Part shown: positions 1-9,000 of the stretch, piece by piece
Position numbering within the stretch: position 1 is the first letter of the stretch
Layout: every line of letters starts with the position of its first letter
Assembly: GCA_022600655.1 (NCBI GenBank)
Contig: JAHZJZ010000074.1
Span: 1 to 13,122, forward strand
Source of the DNA: Campylobacterota bacterium
Lineage (GTDB): Bacteria > Campylobacterota > Campylobacteria > Campylobacterales > Sulfurovaceae
Length of the DNA stretch: 13,122 nucleotides
Reading direction: 5' to 3'
Notes under the pieces: generated by a model
What the model saw: the letters and a program-made list of their open reading frames with translations, nothing else
Database searches by the model: none
What the model was told of the DNA's origin: nothing
Position numbers and translations under genes: made by a program

Positions 1-3000
1 AAGATGGTTCCTGAGTTTCCTACTTTCCCTTCTACTTCTAAATCTATATCATCAGCTGAGATAACGGCTCCACTAACTGAACGCTCTTGAGTTCTCTGCG
101 TAAAGTAGACTTTTGGAACCAATACTTTCTCACCATCTACATACTCTTCTACTAACCAAACGATATCTTCTTTTAGGTTTTCTAGTTGTGATGCTGTTGG
201 AGCGGTTCCTATTTGCAGGTTTAGCTCTTTGGCTACATTAGCTCCACTACTCATCAAGTTCTCATATTGCTCTTTATCACTACTAGCCCCATTGATAAAC
301 CGTTTCCCTGTTTGGGTCATCACCGCATCTCTTACCATACGGGTCTCTACCATTCCATCACCCAAACGTCTGGTTCTATTTTCTAACTCATACCCCATGG
401 CTACCAACAATTGGGTAGAACTAGAAAATCTATCGGATATACCTGCGAAGTCATTGGATTGAAGAGCAGGTCCACTACTAGCAGGATTACTAACAAACAA
501 CTTATAGTAATCTTTACTGATATCTTTCTCTCCACGTATCAGTGCTTGATGATTTGCGAAGCTCTCTGGGTTTGCCTCTTTGGCTTTTTCTATAATTGAA
601 AGGGCTAGAGGACTCAGTCCTGTAAATGGTGTTTGGATGGCAGAGTTTAGTAGGTTTGGATTGGCTGCGTTTAGAACGATGGTTGTTCCTGCTACAACTG
701 TACCTATTGCTTTTTTTGTGCCGATTAGAAGTGGATTGTTTTTTATGTTTTTGGTATTGACTTGTTCTACACTTTTTACCGTTCTATTTAGAAGTTTACC
801 TATGTCTCGTTTATCTATTGATTCATTAACAACAATACCTGCTCTGTGGGAAGATGTAAAACCATCATGTATCGTTTTAACTTCACTCTGATTTGCTTTG
901 ATTACTCCTAATGTTTTAGAGCCTATGGTTCGGCTTATGACACTGGTGTCACCTTCGCTTATACTAGTATAACTTTGATTACTTGTGGTTGGAGTGGCTA
1001 TTTGATTGGAAGTACTACTTCCTGATATCGTATAACTCTCTTTTATCTCTCCATTATCTACGCGTTCTAAGTTTCCACTAATGCTTCCACTAGCTAAAAT
1101 ACTTGAAGGTAACTCACTTAAAATGGTTTTACCCCCTTCATCTTCAGGTAGAGGTGCCCATTTATAGTCAGGATTATGAAAGTGACTATTACACTCTTTA
1201 TAACAATATTCATATTGTCCTGTTTGACCATTAAACCTATAAAGAATCTCACTTTTATTAGATATTTCTCCTCCATAAAACTTAATATTATTTGCAGAGA
1301 TACGACTTAAATAGTTCTCTGTACTATCCGTATAAATATGAAGGTCTCCTCCTGCATGTAAAGTTGAACTTTGAGTAGGTACACTTCCTATTAGGTAGTC
1401 TTCTGTTTCGATATTTGTAACTATTCTTTTACGTTCTTTTGAATAAGCTGTTATATTTAAAGCATAATTTTCAAAAGGGGTATTGGGATAGTTTGCAGTA
1501 ACACCTACCTGATAGTACTTCTCAAGCTCTTTAACTATATCTTCACTCTTTATATCTTTTTCATGAACATATTTTTTTAAACTTGAAGCTTTACTACTTC
1601 TATCTTTATATTGAACTCTATATTTACCATCATTATAAATTGTTGGTTTAATTCTAGTAATCTCTGCATTGAGATAATAAATGCCATTAATTTCACATCC
1701 ATTATTATCACAGCCTTGTATTTTCATTGGTTCATATACACCATCACCACTATGGTTTAATACCACTTCATTATAGTATTTTCCTTGAGATGCAACACTA
1801 TTTTCAGCATTTTTTCTTGCTGTAGGTAAATAGTTTAAACTATAACTAGAACCATCCCAAATATTATGACTAACCTTATCGTAAAACCTATTACTACCGA
1901 TATGGTAAAGTGTCATACTTGTACTACTTAATGTTTTTGTACCTATTTCAACTTCATCTGTTTTATTATAAAATTTCTTTGCATAGAGAATAATGTTTCC
2001 TCCGTTACTCTCTATATTGGCTTTGTAATTTGTGAGTTCATCCATTTTACCCAACCCACTGCTTCCAGCTAAAAGCATATTATTCATGGCATAAATATTA
2101 CTCCCAGCACTATTATAAAGTTTATCAGAAACATATAGGTTCATATTACTTGCAGAGAAAATGGTTTCATTGTTGGTCAGGTATTCACTATTTAATGTCA
2201 ATTGCTTTGAAGCTCCTGTCCATCCATTATTGCTTATCTTCTCAGCATCTACCTCTAGTGTATCTGTTGAGGTCATATATCCGCTATTGTTTAGTACTCC
2301 ACGTGCTGTAATGGTAGAACTTCCCGCTCCTCCTTTAAGATAGGCTCCTGTATTATTATAAAAATCATCAGCTTTAATATTTAAACTCTTTTTACTACTA
2401 ATGGTACCTGTATTAGAAAAATCATTGGCTGTTACAATATCTGCTTTATCATTCGCCACGATTAACCCTGCATTACTAATAGCCTCTGTTGAATCTATAG
2501 AGAGTGTACCCAAAGAGATAATTTGTGTATCTTTATCAATAGTTCCAACTCCTCCTTGTAAATTTACCGCACTAACTCCTAGAAAGTTAGAGTGGTCTAT
2601 TAGCATACTGGTTGCTGTTACATCAAGTACCTTTCCACTCGTAAGCGTTCCATATCGGTTATCTACAGTTTTAGTATCAATGGTCAAGTCACCATTAACA
2701 TAAATCTCTCCACCACGGTTATTAAGTAGGTTAGCCACTCTCATATCAATATTATCTGAACTGGTAGTAAAGGAGCCATTTTCATTATTAAAATCTTTAA
2801 CATCAATTTTCATGGTAGAGCCTGAACTGATATCTCCTCCATTAGAAGCTAAAGTATCACTGATGACATCGGCATGTTGTGAAGCATAAATTTTAGTTGA
2901 GTCTCCCATTACATGACTGTTAGAAGAGATATCCATAGTTCTAGCAATGATTTTTGAACTATTTTGCTGTTGAAGTTCATTAATAATATTAATATTAAGA

Positions 3001-6000
3001 TAATCACTGGCTAAAATAGCCGCAGCATCATGAGTAAATATTCTAGCATCAATATCAATAGTATTGGCTTTTATTGTTCCCCCATTACTGGTGAGTAAGC
3101 CACCTGAGTAGAGTCGTATGTGATTATTAGCTAAAATTTGACCAGCACCTTGACTTATACTACTGGAACTAATATCGACATTATGGCTAGCCCCAATATT
3201 GGCACTACCTAAATTAAGATATCCATTTCGTAAAGTGACATTTACCCCTTTTAACGTAGCTCCATTTAGATTGGTACTGCCACTACTCATAGCGATATTG
3301 GTTTTAGCTTGAAGATGAGAGCCTACGGCACTTAGTGTTGCACTGTTGAGCTGAACATTCGCATTTTTACTATAAAGCGTTGTTCCTCCTATATTGGCAT
3401 TGCCACTTTTAAAGGTTACCGCATCATTGGCAATAAGTTGTGAACTGCTTAGGTTCGCAGTGCTACTGGCAGTTATAGCTAAGTTGGTATTGGACTCAAG
3501 TTTTTGACCACTGGCATTTAATGTAGTCGTAGCGACCTCTATCTTTTCAGCATTAACAGCACCTCCACTTCCTTTCATATCAAAAAGATTTAAAATAACA
3601 CTTTTAATACTAGAGATAAGCCCTCCACTCTCACTACTCAAGCTCTTAGCATCAACTGTGACTCCTTCGTCACCATGCATCACTCCACCGTCACGGTTAC
3701 GTACAACCTCTTCTACATCAATATCAAGGTTATTATTGCTGACAATAGAACCTCCACTATTATCAAGATTGTTAGTTTGAAGATGTAGCGTATTGCTAGA
3801 GTATAAACTTCCCTCTCTATTAGTAAATGCTTGATTATCTATCGCTATGGTTGAGGCTTCCATATCACTGCTATCAAGCTTTAAACTATCACCTGTGACT
3901 AAAATCGTTGAGTCTGTTTGGACAATCGAATTATCGCTAAAGGTTAACTTTTTAGCATCGATATTAATATCTTCATTGGACGTTATCATCGAAGAGGCAA
4001 AGTTGGCATCCCCTGTTACGGTCAAATTTAACGTTTTATTAGCATCTATTTTGGCATTTACACTGTCGGCATTAACCGTAGTTAACTCAACACTATCTGC
4101 ATTAATAGCTCCTCCATCACCTTTAAGATTAAAAAGATTTAAGATAACGTTTTTAACACTGCTAATTAGACTGCTATCATTACTTAACTCATTCGCGGTT
4201 ATAATAGTTTTCTCATCTCCATGAAGCAAACTATTACGTTGGTTGCTAAGTTCTCCTGTTGATGTTATGGTCAGGGTATCATTGGCTTTAATAGCTCCTG
4301 CGTTATTGTCTAGGTTGCTAGTCGTAATATCAATTTTACCTAAGGCTAATAACTTTCCATTTTTATTGACAATATCTTTACTGTTAATGCTTAGATTATC
4401 TACTAAGAGTTCACCATTACGGTGTTCAAACCTATCTCCTTCTATGATAAAGTCTCTTTGGGCTATATTTTCACTTAGATTATCAAACACCAAGGCATTG
4501 GCGTTAAGTTCAGTTCTTTGTGCCTCTAGGTAACTATTAGCTAAAGTTAAGTGATTGATGGTAGTGATAAAATCTCTTTTACTCACAAGCTCACTCTTAT
4601 CCATTAAGAGCGTACCCATTCCTTTTATCTCTATGTCATTACTCGTTCCAAAGTGAGCATCACTAGTTTTACCTATACCTGATATATCAATAGTTATACC
4701 ATTGGTTCCATAGGTTTTTCCTCCACTATTATTATAATCTTGTGTCTCTATTAGCAGACTATCTTCAGCATTAATCTTTGCTCCATTGGTTGATAACACC
4801 CCTGCTCTACTCCCTAAAGTAATACTATTGGCATAGAGTGTGGCATTATCTATGGATTGTTTATTATCCCCTTTAATTTGTAAATCTGTTTTGGCTTGAA
4901 AAGTGGCTACTTTGGCACTTAGACTCTCACTCTCTAACGTGACCTTTTGTTCATTGGAGAGTATTAAACTCTTATCTAGGTTGGTATCTCCTGTATCTAT
5001 ATTTATATCATTAGTCGCTACAATTTGACTTTCTTCTAATATTGTGGCTCCTGTGGTTTTTATGGTGATATCATCACTGGACTCTATGCTTGCTTTTTTT
5101 GAATCAATGGTGCTTGAATTAATGGCTATTCCCTCACCTTTAATCACTCCATTATCACCATCAAGATTAAAGAGATTAAGCAGAACCCGCTTAAGACTGC
5201 TGATAACTCCCTCTTCATTATGCAGACTATTGGCAGTAATAGTTGTTCCTTCACCACTATGAACAGCACCTCTACTATTATTGATATCAGCTGTTCCTGA
5301 TAAAGTAAGCTCTTGATTAGAGTGAATGGCTCCATCACTATTGTCTAATGATTTACTCACCACCATATTAACCTTGGAAATTGATGAGATATTCCCCTCT
5401 CTATTTATTAGCTCTTGAGTGTTTACATCTATCTGTCCAACCGCTATCACTTTACTATGGTCACTCACATCAAGCTTATCTACTAGCATCAAATCTATTA
5501 TACCTTTCGACTCAATGGTTGAACGATTGGCTAGCATGGTATCTGATTGAACTATCAAAGCATCTTCGGTTAATAGCGTACTATCATGACTCTGTAGAGT
5601 CTGTGTAGTAATCTCAGCCCTTTTAGCTTCAATATAAGCATTATCTGATTTCAGTAATCCATCAATAGTCATACCCAATGCACCTTTGACGATGAGTTGA
5701 CTATAATCCCCATCTATCTCTCCTGCATTGATATGCATCTCATCTTGGCTTGATAATTTGGCATGGGTATTCACAATCTCATTTTCAATCTCTAGTTTTA
5801 AAAGATTATGAGAATAGAGTTCACCTTTAACATTTTCTAAAGCATTAGCTTTAATATGCATCGTATCATTAGCGTTTAATTTTGCCTCATCAGTCACTAC
5901 TTTTCCTGCTCTACTCTCTATATCAATATTATCAGCTAGAAGTTTTGAATTCCCTAGTAACTGATTATCATCCCCTGTAATCCCCAAATTACTTTTAGCT

Positions 6001-9000
6001 TGAAAAGTCGCTTCTTTAGCACTTAACATATCATTTTCCAAAGAAACACTCTTTGTATTAGAGAGAATTAAACTCTTATCTAGGTTGGTATCTCCTGTAT
6101 CTATATTTATATCATTAGTCGCTACAATTTGACTCTCTTCTAATCTTGTAGCTCCTGTGGTGATTATAGTAATGTCATCACTTGACTCTATAGCCACGCT
6201 CTTTGCATCAATACTATCTGCATTGATGGCTATCCCCTCACCTTTAATCGCTCCATTATCACCGCTAAGATTAAGGAGATTAAGCACAACTCGTTTAAGT
6301 CCACTAATGACCCCCTCTTCATTATCAAGAGTTTTTCCTTTGACTTCAGTATGCTCTTCCCCATGCAGTACCCCTTTAGTGTTATCAATGTGTACACTGC
6401 TATTGATATCTAGGTTATTAGCTAGAATTTGACTGCTACTGTTTTTTAAACCCTCAACCTCTATGAATACTTTACTATGACCATGAAGCGTTGCATTATT
6501 TTCATGAATAAAGCTTTTAGTTTCTATATTTACATCGCCTTTACTAAGTAGTAGAGCATTACTACTCTGGTCAAAGCTATTGTTGGCTTTAATATCAACA
6601 CTGCCATGTGATTTGATGGTTGAACCCTGAGCTTTAATATCATTAGCTGATAGGTCTAAAGTTTTATTAATTAATAAATTTCCACCGTTAGCTTGAATAT
6701 TAGAAGCCTCTACAATAGCTCTATTGGCTTCTATTGTGCTATGGTTTAATGCTATATCATTTGCTATACTTAAATTTAAATCACTCTTAGCAACCAAAGA
6801 AGCACTATTAGCACTAAAGTTAACAGCTTGAGCTTTAATATCATTAGCACTTGAGAGGTTGGCTTCAGTAGCCATAATATCCTCATCTGCTAAAGCTGTT
6901 ATTTTATTAGTTGCATAGATTTTTGCTTGGCTCATATCTATATTTTTTGCACTAATATCAAAGTTATTATCTATATTAACTTTTGATGCTTGTAAATTGA
7001 TATTATCCATTTGGCTTTTAAGTATAGCATCCCCTGCAACTACAGTTGTATTATTTAACTCTTGGTCTCTTTTAGTATCAATACGCAACTGCTCTTTGGC
7101 TTGAAAGTTAGCACCACTAGCACTTAGCCTAGTAACATTAACATCCACACTATTTTCAATAGAGGCAACACTACTACCCTCTAAGTTACTCTCCTTGGCT
7201 TTAACGATAAGCTGTTCTTTGGCAATAACCCTACTCTCTTGAAGTCGTATATCTTCACTAACATTTAAGACAATATCATCGGTTGAGGTAATATCAGCTC
7301 TAGAACCATCAATAGTCGAGGTATTAATATTTATACCCTCAGCTTTAATTGCTCCGTCATCCCCTTCTAAACTAAATAGGTTTAATAACACCCGTTTAAC
7401 ACTACTAATTAATCCTAATTCATTTTTAATAGTATGTGCTTGAACATCAACGCCACTACGACCATGTATGGTTCCTTCCGTATTATTAATATCTTCTAAA
7501 ATATCAAGCTCTAAGCTACTTTGAGCTTGTATACGCCCTTTTGTATTGTTAAGTGTGGTTGCTCTAATATCGACAATATTCAATGACGCTAATACCCCAT
7601 CAACATTCTCAATACTTGGGCTAACGATAGTAAGGTTGTTAGCACTAATAGTACTGTTGTGACTGTTATTGAGCATTGATGTTTTAATCATCGTCGCTTT
7701 AGCACTCTGCAGAGTAGCATTATTTTCATGGATAAATGACTCTGTCTCAATATCAACACGTCCTTGACTAAGTAGTAGTGCATTATTACTCTGGTCAAAA
7801 GTTTTAGCTATGGTGAGATTAACATCCCCTTTTGCTTCAATCATAGAGCTTTTAGCCTCTAAGTTATCACTTTTAATATTGAGCTTATCGCCTGTTAACA
7901 TCTCAGTACCATTAGCATGTATCTCTTTGGCTTTAATATTGGTTATATTACCCTCTATATAAGCATTATTGACATCTATACCCTCTTCTATAGTTATATC
8001 TAGGCTATTTTTAGAAGCGATTTGACTGCCATCTCCTTTGAGGTTTTTAGCTTTTAACATCATAATATCAGCACTTGATAGATTTGCCTCTGTCACAATA
8101 ATATCTTCCTTCGCACCTAAATCTAAATGCTCTCCTGCATACATACTACCTTGGCTATTATCTATATTTTTTGCCTTAATATCCAAAAGCTTATCAGCTG
8201 TTAATTTAGCCTCCTTAAGAGAGATGTCTCTATCTTCACTTTTAAGTCGTATATTTTCAGCACTCAATCTTGACTCATCAAGAAGTTGCTCCCCTTTAGC
8301 ATCTATGGTTAAATCTTTTTTTGCTTGTAGGGTAACGGCTCTTGCACTTAAATTATTGACATCAAGGCTTACCCCCTGCTGGGTTGAGACCAGACTACTT
8401 TGGGTCAAATCAAGATTATTAGTCGTAAAATTTATATCATTAACGGCTACAATGTCACTCTTATCTAATTGAGTATCGCCTGAGGTATAAACAAGAATAT
8501 CATCTGTAGAGCTTATTTTACTCCCACTACTGTTAATCGTTTGTGTATTAATAGTAACACCACCACCTGATATCTCTCCATTATCTCCACTAAGTTCTCT
8601 ACTAATATCCAGTGTTACTCTACCCACACCTCCAATAGCTCCACCACTGTTATTAAGGCTCGTTGTATTTATCTCGTTTGTATCTGCAGAGCGTATCTCT
8701 CCATTACTATTATCTATATCACCATGACTATTGACAATTTTTAATTTATCTCCAGACGCAATAGTCCCATCACTATTATTAATCATACCACTAACCACAA
8801 GATTAGCAAGACCACCTGCTTTAATAGAGCCACCATTACTATTATTTAACTTAGAGGTATTGAGTTGCATATCTTCAGATGATACTAAAGCTCCATCATT
8901 ACTGTTATCAACAGTATCAACATTAATATTGAGCGTTTTAGATTGAATCACCCCTTTGGCATTAACTAAGTTATCACTTTGAATATCTACTGTCCCTGTA

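Larger units (their letters stand above)
3519..8645 (-). repeat. Six copies of a long-period module inside FHA-1
   Basis: A conserved block recurs in the beta-helix region with the pattern ExGxISSxKRVxLNLF, then xLxGDxGAI and a further strand. The GD(N/D)G or equivalent glycine motif starts at residues 721, 1129, 1496, 1864, 2210 and 2393, giving spacings of 408, 367, 368, 346 and 183 residues. The 37-residue cores lie at bases 8535-8645, 7311-7421, 6210-6320, 5106-5216, 4068-4178 and 3519-3629. Most copies are preceded by an HG(D/E/S/R)-type turn about 20-25 residues earlier and followed by a stretch like SSDDITI. The first copy (8535-8645) is the most diverged, having lost the LNLF part (TLDIS). 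Such a second-order repeat suggests growth of the filament by in-frame duplication of blocks of about 1.1 kb. Confidence 0.85.

Noticed and set aside
5144..5338. 64-codon minus-strand reading frame
   Set aside because: It lies in a different frame of the same strand as the exoprotein and entirely inside it; the exoprotein frame carries the conserved repeat motifs here.
8038..8472. Open reading frame of 144 codons on the plus strand, and other plus-strand frames of 60-125 codons between 229 and 10494
   Set aside because: All lie antisense to the intact exoprotein frame. Their S/L/I-rich translations are what the complement of N/S/D/I-rich beta-helix repeats gives, and no consistent ribosome binding sites or protein motifs accompany them.
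3519..8645. Regularly spaced repeated DNA, considered as CRISPR or a mobile-element array
   Set aside because: The repeats are hundreds of codons apart, imperfect, always in the same reading frame and encode recurring protein motifs, so they are internal protein repeats.
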